NCBI GenBank assembly: GCA_000761475.1
Contig: JQNW01000005.1
Location: 186,001-250,000, forward strand
Origin: Chromohalobacter israelensis
GTDB lineage: Bacteria; Pseudomonadota; Gammaproteobacteria; Pseudomonadales; Halomonadaceae
Direction of reading: 5' to 3'
DNA length: 64,000 bases
In this document: piece after piece, positions 1-9,784 of the stretch
How positions within the stretch are numbered: position 1 is the first letter of the stretch
Layout of the letters: the number at the start of each line of letters is the position of its first letter
Notes under the pieces: generated by a model
What the model saw: the letters and a program-made list of their open reading frames with translations, nothing else
The model's database searches: none
Told to the model about the DNA's origin: nothing
Position numbers and translations under genes: made by a program

Positions 1-1671
1 ACCAGCAAGCAGCCGCAGTTCGAGACGCATCGTCAGCTGCGGTTCAGCGTCGGCAACAACAGTCAGCGCAGCGCGGCGTTCGATCTGACCGGCCCTCTGG
101 ACGACGAGCGGCGGGCCGCCTATCGCGTGGTGGGGCTGGCCAGCGGTGCGGATACCCAGTTCGACACGGTCGAGGAGGAGCGCTATGCCATCGCGCCATC
201 GGTGACCTGGGACGTCACCGACGACACGACCCTGTCGTTCATGGCCTATCTGCAAAAGGATCCGGAGGGCGGTTATCACTCCGGCATGCCTTACGAGGGG
301 GCGGTGGAAAGCCACAATGGACGGAAGATCAGCAACAACTTCTTCGATGGCGAGGACGATTACGACAAGTTCGAGCGTACCCAGCGCATGTTCGGCTACA
401 GCCTCGAGCATCGCTTCAACGATGCCTGGACAGCGCGTCAGAAGGTCCGTTATCTGAATGCTGATGTCGATCTGGATCAGGTCACCCAAGGTGCTGAATA
501 CCTTTACGATAGTGCGGGCAACCTGATAGGGCAAAACGTCTGGGTCGATGGGGATAGCAACGAACTCAAGCGTTACTATTACGGTGCCCAAGAGTCGCTG
601 GAAGCCTGGACCATCGATAACCAAGTAGAAGCCAATCTCGACGGTGGCTTCATCGACCATACGCTGCTGGTCGGTGTGGATTATCAGACACGCCAGAACG
701 ATATCGTCTACACATCTGGCGTTTTCCCGAATATCAATCCCTTCGATCCGCAGTACGGCGCCGATCCTGTGGGAGCGATCGCCACAGCCAGCGACGAACG
801 TCATGAACTGACACAGACGGGGGTTTATCTACAGGATCAGATGGCGTTCGACCGCTGGCGCCTGACGCTCGGAGGCCGTTACGACTGGGTTAATATCGAG
901 AACACCGACTACCTGAAAGATAGCGAAGACAAACTGGACGATACCCAGTTCAGTGGTCGAGCCGGTGTGCTCTATATGTTCGATAATGGTGTCGCGCCCT
1001 ACATGAGCTACAACACGGCCTTCACGCCGACCAGTTTCGTCGATGCCGAGGGTGACGTGCTCGAACCGATGGAAGGCGAGCAATGGGAGACGGGCCTCAA
1101 GTATCAGCCCCCGGGAACCGAGGATCGCTACAGCCTCTCGCTGTTCCGCATCACCCAGGAAAACGTCGCCACCAAGGAGCAGCCCACCGACCCCTACCGC
1201 TCCATCGGCGAAATCGAGTCTCAGGGCCTGGAGCTGGAAGCCCGCAAGCAGTTGACCGAGGGATTGCGCTTGCAGGCCGCCTACAGCTATACCGATATCC
1301 GCTATACCAAGAGCGAAGATCCGGACGAAGAAGGCAGTCACGCCATTTATGCCCCACGCCATCAAGCCAGCCTGTGGAGCCATTATGCTTTCCAGAGCGA
1401 GGCGCTTGCGGGGCTGGATGCCGGGCTGGGGGTGCGCTATTACGCCGATATCCAAGCGGATCGCGCCAACACCGAACAAGTGCCCGATTACACGCTGGTC
1501 GATGCCATGCTGGGGTATGACCTGGGGCAGATGGGCATGTCGGGCATGCAGGTGCAACTCAATGTGGGCAACTTGCTCGACAAGGAATACGTGGCCTCGT
1601 GCAACTCGCTTCAATACTGCTACTTCGGTGCGGAGCGTAATGTGCGCGCGAGCCTGACCTACGACTTCTAG
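1..1671 (+). CDS. TonB-dependent siderophore receptor, 5' end outside the window
   Basis: The reading frame is open from the first base, so the N-terminus, including signal peptide and most of the plug, lies upstream. What remains reads as an outer-membrane beta-barrel: alternating aromatic strands, the plug/barrel transition near the start, and a C-terminus ending in RASLTYDF, with the terminal Phe expected for barrel insertion. The late segment VGNLLDKEY is typical of FhuA/FoxA-type ferric-siderophore receptors. It would import ferric hydroxamate-like siderophores using TonB energy. The FhuF-like reductase that follows at 1810 supports a siderophore role. The exact ligand cannot be read from the sequence. 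Confidence 0.9.
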   Translation, partial: TSKQPQFETHRQLRFSVGNNSQRSAAFDLTGPLDDERRAAYRVVGLASGADTQFDTVEEERYAIAPSVTWDVTDDTTLSFMAYLQKDPEGGYHSGMPYEGAVESHNGRKISNNFFDGEDDYDKFERTQRMFGYSLEHRFNDAWTARQKVRYLNADVDLDQVTQGAEYLYDSAGNLIGQNVWVDGDSNELKRYYYGAQESLEAWTIDNQVEANLDGGFIDHTLLVGVDYQTRQNDIVYTSGVFPNINPFDPQYGADPVGAIATASDERHELTQTGVYLQDQMAFDRWRLTLGGRYDWVNIENTDYLKDSEDKLDDTQFSGRAGVLYMFDNGVAPYMSYNTAFTPTSFVDAEGDVLEPMEGEQWETGLKYQPPGTEDRYSLSLFRITQENVATKEQPTDPYRSIGEIESQGLELEARKQLTEGLRLQAAYSYTDIRYTKSEDPDEEGSHAIYAPRHQASLWSHYAFQSEALAGLDAGLGVRYYADIQADRANTEQVPDYTLVDAMLGYDLGQMGMSGMQVQLNVGNLLDKEYVASCNSLQYCYFGAERNVRASLTYDF

Positions 1672-1753
1672 GTCCTGCAAGCCATCGCTCGACGGCGTCG
1701 CCGGCAAGATCTTGGCGCGATTGAGTCGCGAGTGGTTTTCATTTACGCTGCCT

Positions 1754-1775
1754 GGCGTGGGCCATGACCCACGCC
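1754..1775 (+). terminator. Inverted repeat after the siderophore receptor, possible terminator
   Basis: An 8-bp perfect stem (GGCGTGGG / CCCACGCC) with a 6-base loop lies between the receptor and the fhuF-like gene. There is no T-run after it, so it is at best a weak or factor-dependent terminator or an attenuating hairpin. Confidence 0.3.
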
Positions 1776-1809
1776 ACCCATTTCGGCCTCGCCACAGGAA
1801 ACGTCTTCG

Positions 1810-2568
1810 ATGTCGGTGTCGCTCACCCGGTTGTATGCCGGCCCCCTGAAGGGGATGGATCGCAAGCTGATGACCTGGGACCAGGCACCCGAGACGGCCT
1901 GGCGAGCGCAGGATCTGTTTTCCCGTCGCGGCATGGCGCACGTGATCCAGCGCTATGGCGCCGAACATCAGCATGGCGACTGCCGCGCCGTCATGTCGCT
2001 CTGGTCGAAGTACTTCCTGGCGCTGACGACGTACACGGGCGTGGCGCACAATCTGCTGGCGGATCGCCAGCTGCCGCTCGCGCTGCCGCGTCTCGGGGTC
2101 GTACTCGGCGAGGACATGCTCATCGATGCGCTGGTGGTCGAGGAGACGTCCTCGCCTCTGGTCGACACCCGAGCAGAAGCGCGCTTTTTGCCTCTGATAC
2201 GCGACACCTGGGGGCCCGCCATCACGTGCATGGCGCACCACAGCGGCATCGCGCCACGTGCGCTCTGGAGCAATCTGGGACAATACGTCGACTATCTCGT
2301 GCGCCAGTTGCACGCCTTGCCGGAAGCCCGGTCGGGCGCGGCGCTCGGCGAACGCTGGATGACCCTGCGCGAGCTGGCCGACGGTCAGCGCAATCCGTTG
2401 TTCCAGCCCGTTCGTCATCGCGAGAACGCCGAGGGTGACATCGAGCCCATCCGGCGCGTCTGTTGCATTCGCTACCTTCTGCCCGGCCTGGGCTATTGCG
2501 GCAACTGTCCGCTGGCGTGCCGCGAGAAGACCGAGGCGCAACCGCCACGCCGCGTGGCCAACGGCTGA
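1810..2568 (+). CDS. fhuF: FhuF-like siderophore ferric iron reductase
   Basis: A 252-residue protein whose C-terminus carries the FhuF [2Fe-2S] signature: CC at about residues 229-230, ten residues, then CGNC (CC-x10-C-x2-C). FhuF reduces ferric iron in hydroxamate siderophores in the cytoplasm to release Fe(II). The gene lies 138 bp after a siderophore receptor on the same strand, so uptake and release are encoded together. The ATG at 1810 is the first in-frame start and gives a normal length for the family. No clear Fur box was found by eye in the gap. Confidence 0.88.
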   Translation: MSVSLTRLYAGPLKGMDRKLMTWDQAPETAWRAQDLFSRRGMAHVIQRYGAEHQHGDCRAVMSLWSKYFLALTTYTGVAHNLLADRQLPLALPRLGVVLGEDMLIDALVVEETSSPLVDTRAEARFLPLIRDTWGPAITCMAHHSGIAPRALWSNLGQYVDYLVRQLHALPEARSGAALGERWMTLRELADGQRNPLFQPVRHRENAEGDIEPIRRVCCIRYLLPGLGYCGNCPLACREKTEAQPPRRVANG

Positions 2569-2657
2569 CTCCCTCGCCTGCTTGCCCGCTTCCCCTGCGT
2601 GGTAACGTCGACTTGTCCACACGGACATCGGCACTCGGAAAATGCATGCTCGAGCCC

Positions 2658-2685
2658 CTTGAAAACCCCTCGACCGCTCCTATTT
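2658..2685 (+). promoter_or_regulatory. Possible sigma-32 heat-shock promoter for the small heat-shock genes
   Basis: A perfect CTTGAAA (2658-2664) is followed after 12 bases by CTCCTATTT (2677-2685), a partial match to the sigma-32 -10 element (CCCCATNT). It lies about 75 bp before the first Hsp20 start. The -35 match is strong and the -10 match mediocre. Confidence 0.45.
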
Positions 2686-2761
2686 TCGCCTATGAGAGAG
2701 GTGCTGCATCTTCGCGTGGCGGTCTCTCTCGAGAGTCTGTCTAATGTAGGAGGTGTTCGCC

Positions 2762-3223
2762 ATGTTCGACGATATCAAGCGTTTCGAGACGGGGGCGCCC
2801 CAGCAATTGGACTGGTTCCGTCAACTGCTGGATGGCTTCTTGAATGACGGCGACGCGATGGATATTCGCGCGGTGCCACGCGGGAGTTTCCCGATGATCA
2901 ACGTGGCGCGAAGCGACGATGCCGTGCGGGTCTACGTATTTGCCGCAGGGTTGTCGCCGTCGGATCTGACCATCGATGTCCAGGATAACGTCCTCACCCT
3001 GCGTGGACGGCGCGATACGCTGCCGAACAGCGACGAGGATGGAAACGCGCGTCCGGTATTCCGGCGCGAGCGGGCCAGTGGCGAGTTCGTGCGTGCGATC
3101 GCATTGCCGGATGGACTGGACGCCGAGCGTGCCGAGGCGCGACATGCCCATGGCGTGTTCGAGATCGTGTTGCCCAAGCGAGAGGAACTCAAGCCGCGGC
3201 GTATCGAAGTCAAGGCGGCTTGA
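2762..3223 (+). CDS. Small heat-shock protein, Hsp20/alpha-crystallin family
   Basis: 153 residues with an alpha-crystallin domain over about residues 45-150: a core beta-sheet region including LTIDVQDNVLTLRGRR and a late FEIVLPKRE strand, then a short charged tail. It is an ATP-independent holdase that binds unfolding proteins in the cytoplasm. The start is the ATG at 2762 because a consensus AGGAGG (2748-2753) sits 8 bases upstream; a GTG at 2753 overlaps that site and is unlikely. A second Hsp20 gene follows 37 bp later and the pair share a terminator, so they form a two-gene heat-shock operon. Confidence 0.92.
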   Translation: MFDDIKRFETGAPQQLDWFRQLLDGFLNDGDAMDIRAVPRGSFPMINVARSDDAVRVYVFAAGLSPSDLTIDVQDNVLTLRGRRDTLPNSDEDGNARPVFRRERASGEFVRAIALPDGLDAERAEARHAHGVFEIVLPKREELKPRRIEVKAA

Positions 3224-3260
3224 AGAACGTCGATCACCTTGAACCAAGGAGGCATGCACC

Positions 3261-3659
3261 ATGAGTAACATCGTTCGTTCATCCAACCACTCTCCGCTTC
3301 AACAGCGTGACCAGGAAAAGCGTTCACAGGACGCTCTGCTACCGGCGGTGGATATCTTCGAGGAGTCCGACGTCCTCAAGCTGGTGGCGGATATGCCCGG
3401 TGTGACGCACGAGTCGCTGAAAGTGGAAATCGACAACAACGTGCTGAGCCTGGAAGGCGACATAGTCTTGAACATGCCGGAAGGACTGAGTGCGTTGCAT
3501 GCCGAGGTCCGCGGACAACGGTTCGCACGGCGTTTCAATCTCAGCCACGAGATAGATAGCGATGCCATTACGGCCACTATCGTCAATGGTGTCTTGACGC
3601 TGACGCTACCCAAGAAGGATAGCCATCGCACTCGGCGTATCGAAGTTCAGGCGGCATGA
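3261..3659 (+). CDS. Small heat-shock protein, Hsp20 family, second of a tandem pair
   Basis: 132 residues, alpha-crystallin domain over about residues 25-130 with the pattern VDIFEESDVLKLVADMPGV and a final GVLTLTLPK strand. It is clearly diverged from the preceding Hsp20, so this is an old duplication or a functional class A/B pair rather than a recent copy. A strong AAGGAGG (3246-3252) precedes the ATG. Paired Hsp20s often co-assemble; that is inference here. The gene ends about 70 bp before a strong rho-independent terminator. Confidence 0.92.
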   Translation: MSNIVRSSNHSPLQQRDQEKRSQDALLPAVDIFEESDVLKLVADMPGVTHESLKVEIDNNVLSLEGDIVLNMPEGLSALHAEVRGQRFARRFNLSHEIDSDAITATIVNGVLTLTLPKKDSHRTRRIEVQAA

Positions 3660-3728
3660 GTAGCAGCGCCAGTACGATGGATGGTGCCAGATGTGACCGA
3701 TCGTCCATCCTGGGCCGGTCGACGTGAC

Positions 3729-3760
3729 GAGTGCCCACATGCACGTGGGCACTCTTTTTT
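3729..3760 (+). terminator. Rho-independent terminator of the Hsp20 pair
   Basis: A perfect 10-bp stem (GAGTGCCCAC / GTGGGCACTC), 6-base loop and six T residues. It ends the plus-strand heat-shock operon before the convergent phoR gene. Confidence 0.9.
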
Positions 3761-3842
3761 CTCCCGCCGCTTTTTCTCCATCCGACCGTGACGGTTGCAG
3801 CCGAGCGCCTTTCCAGAAGCGGGCGATGCCGAGCCTACAAGG

Positions 3843-5162
3843 CTAGTCGCCGCCCACGGCGCGGCGTTCGGCAGGGGCGGCATTCAGCCGTGAGGCGGGA
3901 AACACGCAACGAAAGAGTGCGCCCTGGCCGGGGTGGCTGTCGATATCGAGGTGCGCGTCGTGGCGCAGCAGGACGTGCTTGACGATGGCCAAGCCCAGGC
4001 CGGTGCCGCCGTTGGCGGCGCTGCGCCCCTTGTCGACGCGGTAGAAACGCTCGGTGAGGCGTGGCAGGTGTACCGGATCGATCCCTTCGCCGTCGTCCTC
4101 GACCTCGACCGCGGCGCCCTCCTTCCAGGCCTTCCAGCGCAGCGTGACGGTGCTGCCCGACGGCGTGTATCGCACGGCGTTGAAGACCAGGTTGGAAACG
4201 GCGCTGCGTATCTCGCCATCGGCGCCCAGCAGATGGCGGTCGTCGTCGATTTCCAGGCGCACGTCATGACTGCCGTTGCAGAGCGCGGCGGCATCGTCGC
4301 GAATGTTCGCCAGCAGCGAGGCCATGTCCAGCGGTACCGGATCGTCACGGGTCTGGTCGGTTTCCAGCTTCGACAGCAACAGCAGATCCTCGACCAGTCG
4401 CTGCATGCGTTGCGACTGCTCCTGCATCTGTCCGAGACCCCGTTGCCAGCGGGGCGGTAATTGATCGGCGTTGTCGAGGTAGGTTTCCAGATAGCCGGTG
4501 AGCACGGTGAGCGGCGTGCGCAGTTCGTGGGAAACGTTGGCGACGAAGTCGCGCCGCATTTCTTCCAGGCGATGCAGTCGCGAGATGTCGCGGGCCATGA
4601 CCAGCCGCTCGTTGTCGCCGAACAACGTGACTTGGTACTGCAGCGTCACGTCATCGCGCAAGGGCGATGCCAGGGTGAGCGGTTCGCGGTAATCGCGGGC
4701 GTTGAAGTAGGCCACGAAGCGCGGGTCCCGCAGGAAGTTGGTGATGTGCTGGCCGCGGTCATGGGGCGATTGAAAGCCGAGCATCTGCGTGGCGGCGGTG
4801 TTCCACCACTCCAGATCGCCATGGCCGTCGAGCATGACCACGGCATCGCGCATCGCCTCGCAGGAGTCCTGCACGCGCCGGATGATGTCGCGCAGGCGTG
4901 CCTGGGATTGGCGCTGCGTCTTCTGATACTTGTAGAGGCGGTCGAACAGATCGCCCCAGACGCCGGCCCCGACGGGGGGTGTCTCGTGGGGGTGCTGGGT
5001 CAGCCAGACGTACAGGGCACGCAAATGGCGCAGATGCAGATACACGTAGAGGCCCAGGCCGGCGGCCAGCCCCCAGCCGGGCTCGCCGAGCAGCCAGCCC
5101 AGGGCACCGAGTCCGACGACCAGGTACGCCAGTCGCCATAGTTCGTTGGTCCAATAGTGCAC
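3843..5162 (-). CDS. phoR: Phosphate regulon sensor histidine kinase PhoR
   Basis: 439 residues. Two N-terminal hydrophobic segments (about 10-45), a PAS-like region (about 95-200), then the phosphorylation box NVSHELRTP with His at about 212, and an ATPase domain with N, G1 (DDGEGID) and G2 (GGTGLGLAIV) boxes. PhoR senses phosphate status through the Pst system and phosphorylates PhoB. The start is a GTG (MHYW...) with an AAGGA site about 8 bases upstream, inside the end of phoB. It lies 3 bp after phoB and must be co-transcribed with it. Length and domain order are normal for PhoR. Confidence 0.95.
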   Translation of the reverse strand: MHYWTNELWRLAYLVVGLGALGWLLGEPGWGLAAGLGLYVYLHLRHLRALYVWLTQHPHETPPVGAGVWGDLFDRLYKYQKTQRQSQARLRDIIRRVQDSCEAMRDAVVMLDGHGDLEWWNTAATQMLGFQSPHDRGQHITNFLRDPRFVAYFNARDYREPLTLASPLRDDVTLQYQVTLFGDNERLVMARDISRLHRLEEMRRDFVANVSHELRTPLTVLTGYLETYLDNADQLPPRWQRGLGQMQEQSQRMQRLVEDLLLLSKLETDQTRDDPVPLDMASLLANIRDDAAALCNGSHDVRLEIDDDRHLLGADGEIRSAVSNLVFNAVRYTPSGSTVTLRWKAWKEGAAVEVEDDGEGIDPVHLPRLTERFYRVDKGRSAANGGTGLGLAIVKHVLLRHDAHLDIDSHPGQGALFRCVFPASRLNAAPAERRAVGGD

Positions 5163-5165
5163 GCG

Positions 5166-5855
<690 letters not shown>

Positions 5856-5933
5856 GGGCGTAGGCCTCTTGCGGATCGCGATGGCGCGAATCACTCATGA
5901 ATGACATCAGCATGACGATTACAACGCGCTAAT

Positions 5934-5950
5934 GTGACAACTTCGTGACA
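5934..5950 (-). promoter_or_regulatory. Pho box upstream of phoB
   Basis: On the minus strand TGTCAC occurs twice, with starts exactly 11 bp apart (5950-5945 and 5939-5934), the direct-repeat geometry of PhoB binding sites (CTGTCAT-N4 repeats). It lies about 80-95 bp before the phoB start, consistent with PhoB autoactivation. Confidence 0.7.
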
Positions 5951-5956
5951 CGCGAT

Positions 5957-6853
5957 CTACAGCATAGGCCATAGCGACAAGGCGATGCCCGCGAAGACCA
6001 CCAGACCGGCCCAATGATTGTTGAGAAAGGCCCGGAAGCAAGGGTCGCGTTCGCGATGACGGATCAAGCGGTGCTGGAAGACGAAGATCGCCCCCATCGC
6101 AGCCAGCCCCAGCCAGAAGAAGCCTCCCAGCGCCAGGCGCAGGCCGACCCAGGCCAGCAGCAGCAGGGTCAGCGCCTGCAGCAGTCCGATCATCAGGCGG
6201 TCGGCGCGCCCGAACAGCACCGCCGTGGACTTGATGCCGACCTTCAGGTCGTCATCGCGGTCGACCATGGCATATTCGGTATCGTAAGCCACCGTCCAGG
6301 CCACGTTGGCGGCGAGCAGTAGCCAGGCTTCCAGCGGTACCTGGCGTTGAATGGCCATGAACGCCATGGGGATCCCCCACGAGAAGGCAGCCCCCAGCAC
6401 TACCTGGGGGAAGTGCGTATAGCGTTTCATGAACGGGTAGGTGGCCGCCAGGGCCAGTGCCGCGAAGGACAGCAGCACGGTTGGCAGGTTGGTCAGGCAG
6501 ACCAGGCCGAAGGCAACGATCACCAGGCCCGCGAAGAGCACCTTGGCTTCTTTTTCGGTGATGCGACCGGTGGCCAGTGGCCGGTCGCGGGTACGCTTGA
6601 CGTGCCCATCGAAATGGCGATCGGCGTAGTCGTTGACCACGCAACCGGCGGCACGCATCACGTACACGCCGATGACGAAGATCAGCAGCGTACCGCGTTC
6701 GGGGATGCCCTCGGCCGCCAGCCACAGCGCCCACAACGTCGGCCACATCAGCAGCCAGGTGCCGATGGGGCGGTCGAGTCGTGTCAGGCGCAGAAAGTCC
6801 GGCACGCGGGCCAGGCCGCTGGGGCGCGCGGCATCGGATGAGTCGGCGGACAT
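5957..6853 (-). CDS. ubiA: 4-hydroxybenzoate octaprenyltransferase UbiA
   Basis: 298 residues, multi-pass membrane prenyltransferase. Both Mg-pyrophosphate motifs are visible: NDYADRHFD (about 75-83) and [12 protein letters not shown] (about 195-206). It joins the polyprenyl tail to 4-hydroxybenzoate, the first membrane step of ubiquinone synthesis. The ATG at 6853 has AGGAGA just upstream. ubiC, which makes its aromatic substrate, lies directly upstream on the same strand (63-bp gap), so the two probably form an operon. Confidence 0.95.
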   Translation of the reverse strand: MSADSSDAARPSGLARVPDFLRLTRLDRPIGTWLLMWPTLWALWLAAEGIPERGTLLIFVIGVYVMRAAGCVVNDYADRHFDGHVKRTRDRPLATGRITEKEAKVLFAGLVIVAFGLVCLTNLPTVLLSFAALALAATYPFMKRYTHFPQVVLGAAFSWGIPMAFMAIQRQVPLEAWLLLAANVAWTVAYDTEYAMVDRDDDLKVGIKSTAVLFGRADRLMIGLLQALTLLLLAWVGLRLALGGFFWLGLAAMGAIFVFQHRLIRHRERDPCFRAFLNNHWAGLVVFAGIALSLWPML

Positions 6854-6916
6854 CGGGCTCTCCTATGACAACGTGGCTGTGCAAAGCAACGTGGCTGTGT
6901 AACGTGAGCGGCCAGC

Positions 6917-7468
6917 TTAGCGCGATGGCAGCGAGAGGTCAGCGGCCATCGCGGCGAGAAAGAATTCCTGAACGAGAATCCTGGTTCTGCCCACGCGCAG
7001 GAGCGAGCGCCGCCCCCAGGGGCCGGCGTCGCCTCGCCAGGCGCCCAGCCCCGTCACGGCCGGTGCACGGATCGCTTCGATGGGGCCGCGCTCGAGGTTC
7101 GGTTGCCGAAATAGCCAACTGCCCAGCGAACGCTCTCCCAGCGTGCACAACCGTGCGCCGGACAGCCCCTCCAGCGGTGCCACGGAACGGGCCGCAACCC
7201 AGGAGGCATCGCCCAGCCGCAACAGGACTTCCCGGTGCCAGACGTGCGTGCGGTGCGGCAGCCCCAGTGCCTGGGCTTCGTCGAGGCGTGGCCTGGTCAC
7301 GCCCTGGGCGAGCAGGCGCACCGAGAATGGACGGGGACTGGCGATGCGCAAGCGCGCGGTCAGCGAATCGCGAGAGGCCACCCAGGGCCACCAGTCGGGG
7401 CTCATTCGAGGACGCTGCGCGGCGATGGGCAGCCAGTGCGGCCAGCCCGGGAAGCGGTCAGGAGACAT
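6917..7468 (-). CDS. ubiC: Chorismate pyruvate-lyase UbiC
   Basis: 183 residues with UbiC features: the VWHREVLL strand in the middle and the C-terminal PWGRRSLL segment. It splits chorismate into 4-hydroxybenzoate and pyruvate, the committed step to ubiquinone. Sequence similarity in this family is always modest; position directly before ubiA makes the call firm. No upstream partner: the next gene runs divergently from 7607. Confidence 0.9.
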   Translation of the reverse strand: MSPDRFPGWPHWLPIAAQRPRMSPDWWPWVASRDSLTARLRIASPRPFSVRLLAQGVTRPRLDEAQALGLPHRTHVWHREVLLRLGDASWVAARSVAPLEGLSGARLCTLGERSLGSWLFRQPNLERGPIEAIRAPAVTGLGAWRGDAGPWGRRSLLRVGRTRILVQEFFLAAMAADLSLPSR

Positions 7469-7606
7469 GAGAGCGATGGCTTAGAAAAGAAAGATGTTAG
7501 TGTAACATGCGCAGCTTACGCGCTTTTTCGGCGTTCGAGCGATAGCCCACCACGCCGGGTGTGGATATGTCATTACCATGAGCTTGTCATCAGTGCGTGA
7601 GGCGTT

Positions 7607-8767
7607 ATGAGCGATCCTCTGATCATCGTCGGCAGCGGCATGGCCGGTATGGGCCTGGCGCGCCAGGTGCGCGCCCGCGATGCACGGCGTGCCATCACCC
7701 TGATCACCGCCGATAGCGGTGACGAATACTCGAAACCCCTGCTGTCCACGGGCTTCGCCAAGCATTTGCCGCCTGCACGGCTGGCGATGCGTTCCCCTCT
7801 CGAGGTCGCCGAGGCGCTGTCGGCGGTGGTGCGTACGCATACCCGGGTCGAGGCCATCGATCCTCGCGAGCGCACGCTTGGCATAGGCGCGGAACGCCTC
7901 GCCTACGGCGACCTCGTGCTGGCCACCGGTGCCGCACCCAGCGTCCCCTTCACGTGGGACGCCGCCTTGCACGATCGCGTATTCACCATCAACGACCTCG
8001 ACGACTATCGCGGCTTTCATGCCGCGTTGTCGCGCCTGGGACCAGGAGCGCGCGTGGCCATCGTCGGCGCCGGCCTGGTGGGGTGCGAATTCGCCAACGA
8101 CTTGCTGGCCGGAGGACATCGCGTTGCCCTGGTCGCGCCCGAAGCGGCACCGCTGGCGCGCCTGCTGCCGCCGGCCCTGGGCCACGTGCTGGGCGGTGCG
8201 ATGCACGACGCCGGCATCGACATGCGGCTGGGACGCACCGTTGCGAACCTGCAGCGCGATGGCGAGGCGGTGGCACTGACGCTCGATGACGGCGATACCT
8301 TGCCCGCCGACCTCGTGCTGATCGCCACCGGGCTCATGCCGCGCACCGAGCTTGCCGATGCCGCCGGTCTCGAGACGTCGACCGCGGGCATCCAGACCGA
8401 CCGTTACCTGGCGACTTCCGCACCGCGCATCCATGCGTTGGGGGATTGCGCCTGTGTGGCGGGGCTCAATGCCATGTACGTTCAGCCGCTCCAGGCCAGC
8501 GCCAAGGCACTGGCGGCCACCTTGACCGGCACACCGACGCCGGTGGCCTATGGTGCCTGGCCGGTGGTGGTCAAGACGCCGTTGTGCCCGGTGGTGGCCC
8601 TGCCGCCACGCCAGTCGCCGGCACGCTGGCGTATCGAAGGCGACGGCAGCGATTTCAGCGCCTTTGCCGAAGACGAAGCGGGGCGTTTATTAGGATTTGC
8701 GTTGACAGGGGGCTGCGTACGTCGGAAAGTCGAGCTGGCGCGGGCTGCCCCGCCGTTGCTACCCTAG
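7607..8767 (+). CDS. FAD/NAD(P)-dependent rubredoxin reductase-like oxidoreductase
   Basis: 386 residues. N-terminal FAD-binding Rossmann motif IIVGSGMAGMGLA (6-18), internal NAD-binding VAIVGAGLVGCEFA (about 148-161), and a second FAD motif ending in HALGDCAC (about 280). This is the layout of pyridine nucleotide-disulfide oxidoreductases without a redox-active Cys pair. The DPLIIVGSGMAG start and position between ubiC and the HU gene match rubB of pseudomonads, which passes electrons from NADH to rubredoxin. No rubredoxin gene is next to it in this window, so the electron acceptor is inferred. Confidence 0.82.
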   Translation: MSDPLIIVGSGMAGMGLARQVRARDARRAITLITADSGDEYSKPLLSTGFAKHLPPARLAMRSPLEVAEALSAVVRTHTRVEAIDPRERTLGIGAERLAYGDLVLATGAAPSVPFTWDAALHDRVFTINDLDDYRGFHAALSRLGPGARVAIVGAGLVGCEFANDLLAGGHRVALVAPEAAPLARLLPPALGHVLGGAMHDAGIDMRLGRTVANLQRDGEAVALTLDDGDTLPADLVLIATGLMPRTELADAAGLETSTAGIQTDRYLATSAPRIHALGDCACVAGLNAMYVQPLQASAKALAATLTGTPTPVAYGAWPVVVKTPLCPVVALPPRQSPARWRIEGDGSDFSAFAEDEAGRLLGFALTGGCVRRKVELARAAPPLLP

Positions 8768-8915
8768 CTGAAGTCGCCACGCCGGCGGTCGTCGGCTGGC
8801 GCCATCATGGGGATAGTGTCAGTACCGTGCCAGTGGCGCGGTGCTCATTTCGACCACTGAAAAACAACAAGCGACATCATGGGTGTCGCGTTCGTTGCCA
8901 AACCAGGAGGGCTTT

Positions 8916-9188
8916 ATGCGCAAGCCAGAACTCGCCGCGGCTATCGCCGAGCGTGCCGATCTTTCCAAAGACAAGGCCAGTCAGGTACTCAACGTCATTC
9001 TCGATGAAATTACAGGCACTGTGTCCAAGGGCCAGGATGTCTCGTTGATCGGCTTCGGTGCCTTCACCGTACGCGAGCGTGCCGCGCGTACCGGCAAGAA
9101 TCCGCAGACCGGCAAGCCGCTGACCATTCCGGCGAGCAAGACCGTGGCCTTCAAGCCCGGCAAGGCGCTCAAGGACGCCGTGAAGTGA
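8916..9188 (+). CDS. hup: DNA-binding protein HU
   Basis: 90 residues, the canonical HU/IHF fold: helical N-terminus MRKPELAAAIAERADLSK, the GFGAFTVRERAARTGKNP beta-arm, and a C-terminal helix rich in Lys. It binds and bends DNA non-specifically as a nucleoid protein. An upstream in-frame ATG would add 25 unrelated residues; AGGAGG at 8905-8910 places the start at 8916. The arm sequence fits HU rather than IHF. A large hairpin follows the gene. Confidence 0.95.
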   Translation: MRKPELAAAIAERADLSKDKASQVLNVILDEITGTVSKGQDVSLIGFGAFTVRERAARTGKNPQTGKPLTIPASKTVAFKPGKALKDAVK

Positions 9189-9194
9189 GTGAAG

Positions 9195-9257
9195 GCACGG
9201 AGCGTGCGCGCCATTGCATGGCCCGCGCTCCGTGCGCTTTCTCCTTTCCCTTTTTCT
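9195..9257 (+). terminator. Hairpin and T-rich tract after the HU gene
   Basis: A perfect 10-bp stem (GCACGGAGCG at 9195-9204 with CGCTCCGTGC at 9226-9235) is followed by a pyrimidine- and T-rich tract to 9257. The 21-base loop contains a small inner hairpin. Likely a terminator, though the T-run is interrupted. Confidence 0.55.
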
Positions 9258-9276
9258 TCCCCGTGGCAGGTAGCGC

Positions 9277-9636
9277 ATGAAACTGCGTCTGATGCTGTGG
9301 TTGCTGGGCGTCATGCTCAAGCGTGCGCGCCGCCGCAATCCCCGTTTTCGCGACACCCTGGCGACCTTGCAGCGCTTCGACTGGGGGGTGGCCACCGAGG
9401 ATCTCAGTCTCGCGCGGCATTACCGCATGCGTCCCGATGCGATTACCGATGCGCCGGGATTGCCCATCGATCTCGACCTCGAACTGCGCTTTCGCGATGC
9501 CGCCTCCGGCGTTGCCTTCCTCAAGCGTCCCACGCCACATGCCTTCTTCGAGGGCCTGCGTAGCGGTCGTCTGCGGCTGGTCGGCGACTCGCGCGACCTG
9601 GAACGTCTGCAGGGATTGCTCAAGCACCTGCGCTAG
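9277..9636 (+). CDS. Small conserved protein, possible SCP2-like lipid-binding fold
   Basis: 119 residues, not recognised with certainty. It begins with a hydrophobic then strongly basic stretch (LMLWLLGVMLKRARRR), so it may touch the membrane. The rest alternates strands such as IDLDLELRFR and a closing RLRLVGDSRDLERLQGLLKHL. A glycine-rich turn before a final helix resembles the C-terminus of SCP2/sterol-carrier domains; that is a weak structural guess. The gene follows the HU terminator and precedes a divergent-function FUSC gene, so context does not help. Confidence 0.6.
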   Translation: MKLRLMLWLLGVMLKRARRRNPRFRDTLATLQRFDWGVATEDLSLARHYRMRPDAITDAPGLPIDLDLELRFRDAASGVAFLKRPTPHAFFEGLRSGRLRLVGDSRDLERLQGLLKHLR

Positions 9637-9784
9637 CGACGGCTGGACGCGGCTGACGGTGGCGAGCGGTGCCCCTCGTCGAGTCGAGTTCGTTATACTA
9701 AGGTCGTAGGCGAGTTCTTCCGCCGCCAATGCTGCGTGGCGACACCGGCCACGCGACGTTCTTGCCATCGCCTTGTCGAGAGAT

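Noticed and set aside
829-2634. 601-codon minus-strand frame across the receptor and fhuF genes
   Set aside because: It is the antisense shadow of two recognised genes; its translation is compositionally odd and has no domain.
2677-2752. RNA thermometer in the Hsp20 leader: CTCCTA at 2677 could pair with TAGGAG of the ribosome site
   Set aside because: The CTCCTA lies within the likely sigma-32 -10 region and would not be transcribed from that promoter; no ROSE or FourU layout was seen.
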